From the NCBI GenBank assembly GCA_041583135.1, contig JBFHGJ010000001.1, forward strand, positions 1 to 64,000: DNA of 64,000 bases. Reading direction: 5' to 3'. The stretch comes from JABSOG01 sp041583135 (GTDB lineage: Bacteria > Pseudomonadota > Gammaproteobacteria > Enterobacterales > Alteromonadaceae). Below the pieces are notes generated by a model. That model had not been told where the DNA came from and did no database searches. It saw only the letters and a program-made list of their open reading frames with translations. Of this stretch, positions 8,559 to 17,639 are shown in pieces. The position numbers and the translations under genes were made by a program. How positions within the stretch are numbered: the stretch's first letter is position 1; each line of letters opens with the position of its first letter.

Positions 8559-9320
8559 ATGTCCTCACTGCCGCTGCGCCTTTATCCGGCGAAACCAAGC
8601 AAAGTTTATCTCTATGGCACCTGTCTGATTGACAGCCTGTATCCCGACAGTGGTATTGCTGCCATTGAGCTGCTTGAATCTCAAGGCATTGAGGTGATAT
8701 TTGAACAGGCGCAAAGCTGCTGCGGCCAACCGCCTTACAATAGCGGATATGCCCATCAGGCAGCAAAGGTTGCCGAAGCTCAAGTGGCGCTTTTTCCTTT
8801 GCCCATTCCGATTGTGGTCTTATCCGGCTCATGCGCCGGTATGATACGACATCACTATCCTGAACTGCTTATAGATCATGCCCTTGGCGCATTTTGCGAG
8901 CGGGTATTTGAGTTGAGCGAGTTTTTATACCATGTGCTGAATATTCAGCTTAAAGACAAAGGCGCACCAGAGCGCATTGCGCTGCACACTTCCTGCGCGG
9001 CAAGGCGCGAAATGCATAGCCATATTAGCTGCCAAAAACTGCTGCAACAGTTAACCAATGTTACTTTGGTTGAACACCAAGACGCCAATGAGTGTTGTGG
9101 CTTTGGCGGTACTTTTGCGCTTAAACATGGGGATATTTCAGCGGCCATGGTACAAGACAAAACCCATAACCTACTGAGCGTTAAAGTGGATCGCTACGTC
9201 AGTGCCGACTGGGGCTGTATGGCCAACATCAATGGCGCACTGGCCAAACAGCAGGCGCCGCTTGAAGGTATGCATATCGCCAGTTATTTGTGGCAACGTA
9301 TGGGTGGTGAAAAGTCATGA
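8559..9320 (+). CDS. lldE: L-lactate utilisation protein LldE/LutA (CCG-domain Fe-S protein)
   Basis: First subunit of the LldEFG (LutABC) L-lactate dehydrogenase, which oxidises L-lactate to pyruvate in respiring bacteria. The ATG at 8559 gives 253 aa; an ATG at 8523 would add 12 residues, and neither has a strong ribosome site. Two CCG motifs, SCCGQPPYNSGY near residue 50 and ECCGFGGTFALKHGDIS near residue 180, bind the Fe-S/heterodisulfide-reductase-like cluster. HTSCAARR provides a further cysteine. The gene overlaps lldF (ATGA). No lactate permease or D-lactate dehydrogenase is beside it. Confidence 0.9.
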   Translation: MSSLPLRLYPAKPSKVYLYGTCLIDSLYPDSGIAAIELLESQGIEVIFEQAQSCCGQPPYNSGYAHQAAKVAEAQVALFPLPIPIVVLSGSCAGMIRHHYPELLIDHALGAFCERVFELSEFLYHVLNIQLKDKGAPERIALHTSCAARREMHSHISCQKLLQQLTNVTLVEHQDANECCGFGGTFALKHGDISAAMVQDKTHNLLSVKVDRYVSADWGCMANINGALAKQQAPLEGMHIASYLWQRMGGEKS

Positions 9321-10753
9321 CATTTGCCCCTGAGTCTTTTCGCGACAATGTGTCACAGGCACTGAAAGATCAGCAACTTCGGCAAAACATTAAAGGCGCC
9401 ACCGATTATTTTGCTGCCAACCGTCAACGCACTGTCGCCGCTGATGAGCATTTTGAACAATTAAGAGAGCAGGGGCGACTGATCAAACAGCGCTGTTTGG
9501 CAAAATTGCCTGAGTTGCTTGAACAGCTAGAGCACAAGCTCACCGCCAATGGCATTAAGGTGCACTGGGCACAAACCACCGAGCAAGCGAACGAGACCAT
9601 TGCCCAATTGCTCGCACAGCATGGGGCGACTAGGGCGGTTAAAGGTAAGTCGATGGTGTCTGAGGAGACTGAACTCAACGACCATTTGAATGCCCGTGGT
9701 GTCGAAACCCTTGAAACGGATATGGGTGAGTATATTGTTCAGCTTGAACACGAAAGACCTTCACATATTCTGGCTCCGGCTATCCATAAAAACAAAGTCG
9801 AAGTGGCGCAGATCTTTGATAAACATATCGAGGGCCTCGGCTACACCGAAGATGTGGATGCACTGATTTTGGCAGCGCGTCATGTGATGCGCGATAAGTT
9901 TAAACAGGCTGATGTGGGGATCACTGGGGTCAACTTTGCGGTGGCACAGACCGGTACTCTATGTTTGGTGGAAAATGAAGGCAACGGCCGCATGTGCTCT
10001 ACAGTGCCTGATCTACATATTGCCATTACCGGGATAGAAAAGGTCGTTGAGTCGCTAAGTGATATCCCGCCACTGCTCAGCTTACTCACCCGCAGCGCCA
10101 CAGGGCAGGTGCTTTCGACTTATTTTAATATGATCAGCCATCCACGCAAAAGCGGTGAAAAAGACGGACCTAAAGCGGTTCATTTGGTGTTACTGGACAA
10201 TGGTCGTAGCGATGCATTTGGCGATGAGGCATTTCGTCAAACGTTGCAGTGTATTCGTTGCAGCGCCTGTATGAATCATTGTCCGGTCTATCGCCGGGTT
10301 GGTGGCCATGCCTATGGCACTGTTTATCCCGGCCCTATCGGTCAAATATTAACCCCGCATATGCAAGGGCTGGACAAGACGCAAGATCTGCCAACGGCCT
10401 CGACGCTGTGCGGCAGTTGCGCCGAGGTATGCCCGGTTAAAATTCCTATTCCCCAGTTGCTGTTAAGGCTGCGAATGTTTGCGCAAATGCCAGATAAGGA
10501 CGAAAAGCCCGTGGTTGCTGGGCAAGGGGCCGGTCGTAAAAGCGCTGAGGCGTTTATTTGGTGGCTGTGGCGTTACTTTCATCAATCTGGCAGGCGTTAC
10601 CGTTTGTTGACCTACATGCTGACAAAAATGCGTTGGGCATTGCCGCGGGTCATTAAACCTTGGACGGATAGCCGCGAGCTACCAACAGTGGCTAAGATGA
10701 CTTTGCATCAACGGGTTAAGCAGCGCCAGCGGCAACAGGGAGCAAAACGATGA
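9317..10753 (+). CDS. lldF: L-lactate utilisation iron-sulfur protein LldF/LutB
   Basis: A 478-aa Fe-S electron-transfer subunit of LldEFG. The N-terminal LUD domain (about 60-300) is followed by a two-cluster ferredoxin region with CIRCSACMNHCPVYRRVGG near residue 313 and CGSCAEVCPVKIP near residue 370, each a CxxCxxCxxxCP 4Fe-4S motif. An arginine-rich tail with a tryptophan-rich segment ends the protein. The start ATG overlaps the lldE stop, and its own stop overlaps the lldG start, so the three genes are one translationally coupled operon. Confidence 0.93.
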   Translation: MTFAPESFRDNVSQALKDQQLRQNIKGATDYFAANRQRTVAADEHFEQLREQGRLIKQRCLAKLPELLEQLEHKLTANGIKVHWAQTTEQANETIAQLLAQHGATRAVKGKSMVSEETELNDHLNARGVETLETDMGEYIVQLEHERPSHILAPAIHKNKVEVAQIFDKHIEGLGYTEDVDALILAARHVMRDKFKQADVGITGVNFAVAQTGTLCLVENEGNGRMCSTVPDLHIAITGIEKVVESLSDIPPLLSLLTRSATGQVLSTYFNMISHPRKSGEKDGPKAVHLVLLDNGRSDAFGDEAFRQTLQCIRCSACMNHCPVYRRVGGHAYGTVYPGPIGQILTPHMQGLDKTQDLPTASTLCGSCAEVCPVKIPIPQLLLRLRMFAQMPDKDEKPVVAGQGAGRKSAEAFIWWLWRYFHQSGRRYRLLTYMLTKMRWALPRVIKPWTDSRELPTVAKMTLHQRVKQRQRQQGAKR

Positions 10754-11397
10754 ATGCCAAGCAAGCCATTCTCGCCAAGCTCAAAGCGGCTCAGGGAAAT
10801 CGAGCGATGACGGATTTACCCGATGAACCTGACTACCCATTGAGCCAACTTGATAGTGCTGAGCAGTATCGTCAGTGGGTTGAGTTGCTTGAGCGCAATC
10901 AAGCGGTGGTCATTGAAACGGTTGCGGCTGATATCGCCGAGGTGGTTACTCAGCAGATGAAACGCCTTGGTCTTAAGTCGCTACTTTATGGTGAAAATAC
11001 GCCCTTTGCGGCGCAGTTCAAGGCTTTTGCCGCTGAGCTTGAAGCAACGGCTTTTGATTTTGAACTCGATACGCAAGCAAAAGCGTTCTTGTTTGAGCAA
11101 GTCGATGCGGGGATCACCACCTGTCATAGCGCCATTGCCGCGCTCGGCGCAATTGTGCTGTGGCCGGATAAAAATGAGCCGCGCACACTTTCGCTGGTGC
11201 CCAGTGCACACTTTGTCGTGGTTAGACGAGAGCAACTATATGCCGATTGGCCAACATTGCTCAAACAGCAGCAATGGCAAGAGAATTTGCCGACCAATGT
11301 ACTGTTGATCTCAGGGCCTTCTAAAACCGGTGATATTCAGCAGTATATGGCTTTTGGTGCTCATGGCCCTAAGCATTTGATTGTGCTGGTGGTTTAA
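10750..11397 (+). CDS. lldG: L-lactate utilisation protein LldG/LutC (LUD domain)
   Basis: A 215-aa LUD-domain protein, the third subunit of LldEFG. Residues from about 110 carry the family core: AGITTCHSAIAALGAIVLWPDKNEPRTLSLVPSAHFVVV-like, then the ISGPSKTGDIQQYMAFGAHGPKHLIVLVV ending typical of LutC (given here in fragments). The ATG overlaps the lldF stop. The last 29 bases overlap the 3' end of the convergent sensor kinase gene, so there is no room for a separate terminator between the two units. Confidence 0.92.
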   Translation: MNAKQAILAKLKAAQGNRAMTDLPDEPDYPLSQLDSAEQYRQWVELLERNQAVVIETVAADIAEVVTQQMKRLGLKSLLYGENTPFAAQFKAFAAELEATAFDFELDTQAKAFLFEQVDAGITTCHSAIAALGAIVLWPDKNEPRTLSLVPSAHFVVVRREQLYADWPTLLKQQQWQENLPTNVLLISGPSKTGDIQQYMAFGAHGPKHLIVLVV

Positions 11398-14300
11398 CCG
11401 CTTTTTCGAGCTCGTTCAACAGGCTCTCCATATCATAGCTGGCAAGGTAGCTTTTGAGGTGTTTTGCCAAGGCTTCGCCCTGCGGGCAATGTTCGGCCAG
11501 CGCGGATAGACCTCGCTCTAAGCGGGTGATCTCGTAGTCACTGGCACCTTGGTAAAGATCTTGATAAATCGCCTCGGGGATCTCACATTGCAGATCATCG
11601 CTATTGGCTTTATCGTTTTGGCTGTTTGTTGAGGCGTACTCCAGCTCAACATCAAGCAGTTGGAAGATACATTCGTATATGGTTTCAAAACGAAATGGTT
11701 TGGCAATGTAATAGTCAAAACCCATAGCGAGATAGCGTTCGACATCTTGACGCAGGGCGTGGGCAGTGACAACCACGCAGGCGGGCGCCTCTTGTTTGAA
11801 TTGGCGATGAATGGCCTTGACCGCACTTTCGCCGTCCATAATCGGCATTCTGATGTCCATAAAGACCAGCTGGGGCAACGTTTTGACGCCGTTTAGCATA
11901 TCGAGCGCCTGCTGGCCATGCTCGGCTTGTTCGGTGGTGATCCCGACATCTTGCAACATGCGACACAATATATCGCGATTTTCTTTGATGTCATCGACAA
12001 CCAGCGCGCGAATCTGATGGCCACAGTTCATTCTGACCGACTGGAGCTGTCTGGCTTTGGTGCGCTCTATGCTGTGCGCCGCTGGCGCCAGCGGTAAGGT
12101 AAAGTAGAAGTGGCTACCAAACCCCGGCTTTGAATCTACCTGTAAGGTGCCGCCCATTAGGGCAACCTGACGATAGGCAATGGCTAGGCCAAGCCCTGTG
12201 CCACCGTGTTTACTCCCTTCGATTGTTTGACCGAAGGCTTTGAACACATCTTGCAGCGCATTGTTGTCGATGCCGACCCCACTGTCGATGATGCTGAAGC
12301 GATAGCTGTTGGGTTGAGGCTGAGACAATTGTAAAATGATGCCGCCCTCATAGGTGAACTTTAGCGCGTTACCCAGCAGGTTGATCAATACTTGGCGCAG
12401 TTTACCCTGATCGCCTATCACCGGCAGATCATCACGGCATTCATTAATGAATTCCCAACCGAGGTTTTTCTCCCGGGCGCGGTTTTGAAACATGATCCCA
12501 ATGCCTTTGATCAAATCCACCAGTTCGAAGGGGGCTTCGAGTAATTGCATTTCGTCGGCTTCGATTTTCGAGATATCGAGAATGTTGTTGATAAGCTCAA
12601 GCAAATGATCCGATGAGCGGGCGATGACCTCAAGGCTATGGCGCTGGCGTTCGTTGAGATTGCTGTCTCTGGCCAGTATTTGAGTATGGCCGAGTACGGC
12701 ATTGAGCGGCGTGCGGATCTCATGGGATACATTGGCCAAAAAGGCGCTTTTGGCTTTGTTGGCCTTCTCTGCGTTAATGCGTGCCAACTCGGCATTTTGC
12801 TGCGCTTCGACGGCGTTGTTTTTCGCCAGCACAAGCGCTTTTTGCCTGAGGTTACGCATGTAGGCAAAGGCGCCTAAGATCACCAATAAAAAAGCGATGT
12901 AAAGGGTGTAGGCCCACCAAGAAGCCCAAGGGGGTGGCCTGATAAACAACTCAATGGCTCTTGGCTGTTCGACAAAGATCCCTTCGTGGTTGCTGGCGCG
13001 AACGCGAAAAACGTAATGTCCGGGGCTTAAGTTGGAATAGGTGGCACGACGATTGTCATAACGGGTTTGCAGCCACTCATTGTCAAAACCTTGCAATTGG
13101 TATTCGTATTGATTCTTCTTTGGGTCGGCATAATGCAGTGCGGCAAACTCAAACGAGAGCAATTTGTCGTCATGAGACAGGGTGATGGCACCGGTGTGGT
13201 TTATCGATTGACTCAGTACGGTGGAGTTGTCGGTGCTGATGGCGACGCTTTTGTTTTGCAGTTGAAAATCCAGCAGTACCAACTTGGGCGGCTGGCTGGT
13301 GGTGAGCACCTGTTCGGGATAAAACGCACAAAAACGATTTTCACTGGCAAAAAACAGTTGTCCGTCCTTAGCTTGAAAATAGCCACCTTGATTGGCGCCG
13401 GTGCATCTGGCCTGAAGCCCGATATGGTTCTTAATGTTGTAAGAATGACGGTCCATGCGGCTGATGCCGCCCTCACCGAGCCATAAGTAGCCCTGTGCAT
13501 CGCCGAGCACGGCGGTCACTCTGTCTTTGACCAAACCTTGTTTACGACTGATCCGCAAAAACTCGCCGCTTTGAACATCGAGTTTGTTCAGGCCGTGCAA
13601 CGTACCAATCCATAGCTGGTCAACCGAGCTTTGATATAGGCTGAACACGGTATTATTACTCAGGCTCAGTGCCGAGGCCGGATCATGGAGGTAGTGACTG
13701 AATTGTCCGCTGCGGCTGTCAAATCGACTTAAACCGCCGCCATGGGTACCGAGCCATAATATACCATCACTACTTGGCGCGATGGCATTGATGTTGTTTA
13801 GGCCCACCAGCTGTTTGGGATTATCTTGAATGTAGCGGCTGAAGTTGTCCTGATGGGGGTTGTATCGATTGAGCCCTTGGGCTGTCGCTATCCACAGTGT
13901 GCCTTGTGGTGTCGATACAATGGCTTTTATGGTGTTGTTGCTCAAACTGTCGGGGCGATTGGGGTCAAACTGGTAGTGGGTAAAGGTGCTTTCTTGGGGG
14001 TTGAAGCGATTGAGGCCACCATTTTGTGTGCCGACCCATAGGTTGCCTTGAGTATCTTCGTCGATGGCCAATACGCTATCATCACTGAGGCTGCCGGGTA
14101 GACCGGCTTCATGTTTAAAGTGTAAAAATTGTCCGGTATGACGATTGTAGCGATTGAGACCTGATTCTGTGCCGACCCAAATGGTGCCTCTGATATCTTT
14201 GTAGATGGCGTGTATATAGCCTTCTGTGAGACTGCCGGGGACTTCCGCGTCGTACTGATACATACCGAAGCGTGCGCTTTGCGGGTCGAACTTGGCTATT

Positions 14301-15331
14301 CCAGAGCCGAAAAGACCAAGCCAGATAAGCCCGGTATTGTCTTGAATGATGGCAAAGACATCATTGTCGCCGATGCTGAATTTATCTTGTGGATTATGCT
14401 GATATCGCGTCCACTGGCGGCGTTTGGGGTTGTAGCGGCTCAGCCCACCAAAGCGCGTACCGACCCAAAGGTTACCTTTGTCGTCTTCAAACAGGGCATA
14501 AATATGGTCAGAGCCTAAACTTTCACTGTCGATACTATCGTAGTGAAAGCGCTCAAAGTGTTCGGTCATCGGGTCGAAGCGGTTGAGTCCGCCGCCTTGA
14601 GTGCCGACCCATAGGTTGCCTTGTTTATCGATGTGCAGCGCTCTTACCTTGTCATGACTGAGGCTGTCACGCTGTTTTTGGTTGTGACGGTAATAACGGT
14701 GCTTTTGATTATTCGGGTCGAAGCGCACCAGACCGCTGCCGGAGGTCCCCAGCCAGAGCTGACCGAGGCTGTCTTGTACGATGGCTTGTACTTTATTGAG
14801 ACTGTCGGTATTGGAGAGGTTCAAGGGGTAGTGGTCGAACTGGCCAGTGGACAAATTGACCCGTGTCAGCGTATTTTGGCTGCCGAGCCAGAGCCTTTGC
14901 TCGGTGTCTTGGTATAGGGCGAAGACGCTTTGGTTGTGAAGTTTGGTTGATGAACTCGGTTGGGTGTTGAAGCGTGAAAACGTTTCGGTCTGGCTGTGAT
15001 ACATGGCGAGACCCGCAAACTCGGTGCCTATCCATAATCGTCCCTGACTATCGACCAATAGGCTTTCGATGACGTTGCCCGGCAGGGTGTGAGGGTCGTC
15101 CGGGTCAAAGCGATATACTTTAAAGCTGTAGCCGTCAAAACGATAAAGCCCGTCCAAAGTGCCGACCCAGATAAAACCGTCATTGTCTTGTGCCATGGCT
15201 TTGACTTCAAGATTGGACAGGCCGGCGGCGGCGCTGATGTTGTCGAAACGATATTGCGTGGTAACCGGTTCAAAGCCGTGGGCAAGTGAGACATAGCTTA
15301 GCAACAACAGTGCGATACAATACTTGAGCAC
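11369..15331 (-). CDS. Hybrid sensor histidine kinase with two seven-bladed propellers
   Basis: A 1320-aa membrane hybrid kinase. A GTG start at 15331 follows GGAGAG by 8 bases. Signal peptide about 1-19; fourteen propeller repeats of the form [LI]W[VLI]GT..GGL.R[FY][DN] between about 25 and 690; a Y_Y_Y domain near 745-795; one membrane helix near 804-826; HisKA with VSHEIRTPLN and His870; an HATPase with DSGVGI and GGTGLGLAI; and a receiver with phospho-acceptor Asp1159 in VFMDIRMPIMDG. There is no AraC-type DNA-binding domain, unlike Bacteroides hybrid regulators, and no adjacent response regulator. About 95 residues follow the receiver. The signal sensed is unknown. Confidence 0.93.
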   Translation of the reverse strand: MLKYCIALLLLSYVSLAHGFEPVTTQYRFDNISAAAGLSNLEVKAMAQDNDGFIWVGTLDGLYRFDGYSFKVYRFDPDDPHTLPGNVIESLLVDSQGRLWIGTEFAGLAMYHSQTETFSRFNTQPSSSTKLHNQSVFALYQDTEQRLWLGSQNTLTRVNLSTGQFDHYPLNLSNTDSLNKVQAIVQDSLGQLWLGTSGSGLVRFDPNNQKHRYYRHNQKQRDSLSHDKVRALHIDKQGNLWVGTQGGGLNRFDPMTEHFERFHYDSIDSESLGSDHIYALFEDDKGNLWVGTRFGGLSRYNPKRRQWTRYQHNPQDKFSIGDNDVFAIIQDNTGLIWLGLFGSGIAKFDPQSARFGMYQYDAEVPGSLTEGYIHAIYKDIRGTIWVGTESGLNRYNRHTGQFLHFKHEAGLPGSLSDDSVLAIDEDTQGNLWVGTQNGGLNRFNPQESTFTHYQFDPNRPDSLSNNTIKAIVSTPQGTLWIATAQGLNRYNPHQDNFSRYIQDNPKQLVGLNNINAIAPSSDGILWLGTHGGGLSRFDSRSGQFSHYLHDPASALSLSNNTVFSLYQSSVDQLWIGTLHGLNKLDVQSGEFLRISRKQGLVKDRVTAVLGDAQGYLWLGEGGISRMDRHSYNIKNHIGLQARCTGANQGGYFQAKDGQLFFASENRFCAFYPEQVLTTSQPPKLVLLDFQLQNKSVAISTDNSTVLSQSINHTGAITLSHDDKLLSFEFAALHYADPKKNQYEYQLQGFDNEWLQTRYDNRRATYSNLSPGHYVFRVRASNHEGIFVEQPRAIELFIRPPPWASWWAYTLYIAFLLVILGAFAYMRNLRQKALVLAKNNAVEAQQNAELARINAEKANKAKSAFLANVSHEIRTPLNAVLGHTQILARDSNLNERQRHSLEVIARSSDHLLELINNILDISKIEADEMQLLEAPFELVDLIKGIGIMFQNRAREKNLGWEFINECRDDLPVIGDQGKLRQVLINLLGNALKFTYEGGIILQLSQPQPNSYRFSIIDSGVGIDNNALQDVFKAFGQTIEGSKHGGTGLGLAIAYRQVALMGGTLQVDSKPGFGSHFYFTLPLAPAAHSIERTKARQLQSVRMNCGHQIRALVVDDIKENRDILCRMLQDVGITTEQAEHGQQALDMLNGVKTLPQLVFMDIRMPIMDGESAVKAIHRQFKQEAPACVVVTAHALRQDVERYLAMGFDYYIAKPFRFETIYECIFQLLDVELEYASTNSQNDKANSDDLQCEIPEAIYQDLYQGASDYEITRLERGLSALAEHCPQGEALAKHLKSYLASYDMESLLNELEKAVKPPAQSNA

Positions 15332-15597
15332 TCGCTTTACTCTCCACCGCCAACAGTTGAGCGGGTACTAAGACGGACTGACAAAACGGTCAGTTTCATT
15401 TTCCGACGGTGTTTGGTAAAACAGCCGTCAACATTTTGGCGTTGCAAACTCATGGTGTTCAGGTTGTGCTATGGTGACTAACAGTATAGTGCAGGTTTGT
15501 ACTCAAAAGGAGATAAAATTGCCCCTGAAATAGCGTCAACTTAACCATAGAGACGCTTTTTCACCTTAAACCATTAAGTTATCCGCCCGCAAAAAAC
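15332..15597. other. Gene-free spacer between the sensor kinase and tRNA-Arg
   Basis: No credible ORF was found. GGAGAG near the left edge is the ribosome site of the leftward kinase gene. An AGGAG at about 15509 is followed by a TTG reading only four codons, so it is not a gene. The right edge gives way to the tRNA promoter. Confidence 0.5.
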
Positions 15598-15625
15598 TTG
15601 AATTGAAAATTTTAGCCGCTATGAT
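15598..15625 (+). promoter_or_regulatory. Sigma-70 promoter of tRNA-Arg
   Basis: TTGAAT at 15598-15603, a 16-base spacer and TATGAT at 15620-15625, followed by a GC-rich discriminator, place transcription start about 12 bases before the mature tRNA. Confidence 0.65.
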
Positions 15626-15643
15626 AGGCGGCTAATGGTCTGT

Positions 15644-15718
15644 GGCCCCATAGTTTAATGGATAAAACAAGCCCCTCCTAAGGGTTAGATCTTGGTTCGA
15701 TTCCAGGTGGGGCCGCCA
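15644..15718 (+). tRNA. tRNA-Arg, anticodon CCU
   Basis: Full cloverleaf with encoded CCA. Acceptor GGCCCCA pairs with TGGGGCC, discriminator G, then CCA at 15716-15718. D stem GTTT/AAAC; anticodon stem AGCCC/GGGTT with loop CTCCTAA (anticodon CCT at 15674-15680 region, reading AGG); T stem CTTGG/CCAGG with loop TTCGATT. The anticodon arm is like E. coli argW. Confidence 0.95.
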
Positions 15719-15722
15719 ACCG

Positions 15723-15923
15723 CTATTTCAATGGAATGTTTTCCGTGCTGGCCAAATAAGCTTGACGGGCGACATTCGCCAGTTTTTGCATCAGTTCATC
15801 ATCACTTTGCTCAAGTAACTGGGCAGTTAACAAGCACACCGATTGACAAGATTTATCGGTGGCAAAGTCTGCTTCTATCAAGTGTCCGAGCGCTTCTATT
15901 TGCAATTGTTGTTCTGTTCTCAT
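15723..15923 (-). CDS. Small conserved-type protein of unknown function
   Basis: A 66-aa soluble protein read leftwards, ending four bases after the tRNA. The ATG at 15923 has GAGGA 8 bases upstream and is preferred over an ATG two codons earlier. The sequence is glutamine- and leucine-rich and probably helical, with the cysteine-containing segment KSCQSVCLLTAQLLEQ. I do not recognise the family. The good ribosome site and codon use like its neighbours support a real gene. Confidence 0.6.
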   Translation of the reverse strand: MRTEQQLQIEALGHLIEADFATDKSCQSVCLLTAQLLEQSDDELMQKLANVARQAYLASTENIPLK

Positions 15924-16191
15924 CAGCATATCCTCGTTTTGCTCTTTAGCGGTGTCTTTCTAAATTGATTTTATTTGGCAATACATTGATAATCTTAAAT
16001 TCGAGCAATCGCTAAGCAGAAATTGTGCCACACAAATTGTCTGGGTACAAACTCTGTTTGACGCTGATTTGTGGATGGGTTGTGGACGGGAATTCTATCT
16101 CCGTCTAGACTTTTAGTTTGTGTACGCAGATAGCTGCTTTAGGCATAATCCATGCCTTTGGGTAGACATCTTTTGATGAGTAACTCTAACG

Positions 16192-16875
16192 ATGAAAAAA
16201 ACCAATACCGTAACAACGGAAGATATCCTGCTGAAACTGTGTAATTCTGTGTGTAATGTTTTAGGCAGTGCCACAGGCTGCGATATTTCTTTCTCTCCGA
16301 TGATCCAGCGCATTCATAAAACCAGCCTACGACCGGACATCGGCTGTTTTGTGCTGTTCGATGGTGGATTCTCCGGTTTGGTGGTATTGAACTTTTCTGC
16401 TCACTCGGCAATTGAATTGTACCAAAACTACATGACCAATATGGGGATCCCCAAAGAGGAGCTGGCCACGCAACATACCTCTGATGAGGTCAGTAATGTG
16501 ATGGGCGAGCTGATGAATCAGATCTTGGGCGACTTTACCGGCAGAGTCGGTAAAGAACTGCAAACTTCAATCAATCAAAATCAGCCGAAGATGTTGACCA
16601 TTAATAAACAGGTTAACGTGTCTATCGATACCCAACTTGACCGCGCGCAAGCCAGACGCGTGTCTTTCTTTACCGAAAAACATCATATCTTCTATCTAGA
16701 ATTGGCGATGGATAAAACCGAGTTCATGACGTTGCAGGATTTTGAACCTGAAGCGGAGATAGACCCTGATGACATTCTAGCCGGTCATCAAAATGCCGCC
16801 CCTGTGGTCAAAGACAGCCCTGCGGCAGGGGACGATGAAGTCGATGACGACTTTTTGCGTGAGCTAGGTTTATAA
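16192..16875 (+). CDS. DUF3334 family protein, CheX-like fold
   Basis: A 227-aa soluble protein resembling the DUF3334 family found in Shewanella and Vibrio. The centre carries TSDEVSNVMGELMNQILGDFTGRVG, which looks like the E-x2-N-x-x-G helix of CheX/CheC-type phosphatases. The C-terminal third is acidic and ends DDEVDDDFLRELGL. A role in chemotaxis or motility signalling is only inference. It is followed 18 bases later by yaeQ. ATG follows a weak upstream purine stretch. Confidence 0.8.
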   Translation: MKKTNTVTTEDILLKLCNSVCNVLGSATGCDISFSPMIQRIHKTSLRPDIGCFVLFDGGFSGLVVLNFSAHSAIELYQNYMTNMGIPKEELATQHTSDEVSNVMGELMNQILGDFTGRVGKELQTSINQNQPKMLTINKQVNVSIDTQLDRAQARRVSFFTEKHHIFYLELAMDKTEFMTLQDFEPEAEIDPDDILAGHQNAAPVVKDSPAAGDDEVDDDFLRELGL

Positions 16876-16893
16876 CAAGAAGTCACCTCAACA

Positions 16894-17439
16894 ATGGCAT
16901 TAAAAGCAACTGTACATAAAGCTTTGGTACAGCTGTCGGACATGGACCGACATATTTATCAAAGCTTGAGCCTTACTTTGGCGCAACACCCTTCAGAAAC
17001 CGATCAACGTATGATGTGCCGCTTGGTGGCGTTTTTATTTCATTACAACGAGCAACTGCAATTTACTAAAGGGTTGTGTGTCGATGATGAACCGGAGATC
17101 TGGCAACTCGATTACTCAGGTGAAGTGACACTGTGGATAGACTTTGGGCTGGTAGATGAAAAACGTATTCGTAAAGCTTGCGGCCGTGCCAAAACCGTGG
17201 TGATTTATTGCTATGGTCAAGGCGATGCCGACAACTGGTGGCAAAAAGTTCAGCCCAAGCTAACGCGTTTCGACAACCTGACGGTCTATCGAATCCCCAA
17301 CGAAGTGCTCGCGCCTTTATCTGGTTTGGCCAGTAAGACCATGACATTACAATGTAGTATCGATCAAGGTGAAATGTGGCTTAGCGACGCCACCAATAGT
17401 GTTCAGCTCAGTCTGGAGACTTTATACGACAGCCATTGA
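16894..17439 (+). CDS. yaeQ: YaeQ family protein
   Basis: A 181-aa protein closely matching E. coli YaeQ along its whole length: MALKATVHKA start, DMDRH, HPSETDQRMMCRLVAFL, LQFTKGLCVDDEPEIW, LWIDFGLVDEKRIRKAC, and NLTVYRIP. YaeQ has a PD-(D/E)XK nuclease-like fold and can suppress loss of RfaH-dependent haemolysin expression when overproduced; its real role is not settled. It may be cotranscribed with the DUF3334 gene. Confidence 0.92.
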   Translation: MALKATVHKALVQLSDMDRHIYQSLSLTLAQHPSETDQRMMCRLVAFLFHYNEQLQFTKGLCVDDEPEIWQLDYSGEVTLWIDFGLVDEKRIRKACGRAKTVVIYCYGQGDADNWWQKVQPKLTRFDNLTVYRIPNEVLAPLSGLASKTMTLQCSIDQGEMWLSDATNSVQLSLETLYDSH

Positions 17440-17639
17440 GCGAGATCAATTAACCTGCCGATACAAACATATTTACAATCCCATCCTCGACAAACCCGGC
17501 TGGATTTGGCAAGGTCATCCTCGAAAAACTAACAACCGGCTTTAGGGCGTTTAGCCAACGGCTGCCACGGTGAGGGTTTTTGCCAAGACCCGACAGGCTC
17601 TATTGCGGTTATCGATAAAATTAAAATTGTAGGTTTATC

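Noticed and set aside
16141..16156. GG-N10-GC before the DUF3334 gene
   Set aside because: The flanking bases (AGGCATA, ATGCC) do not fit TGGCAC or TTGC, and a bare GG-N10-GC is expected by chance.
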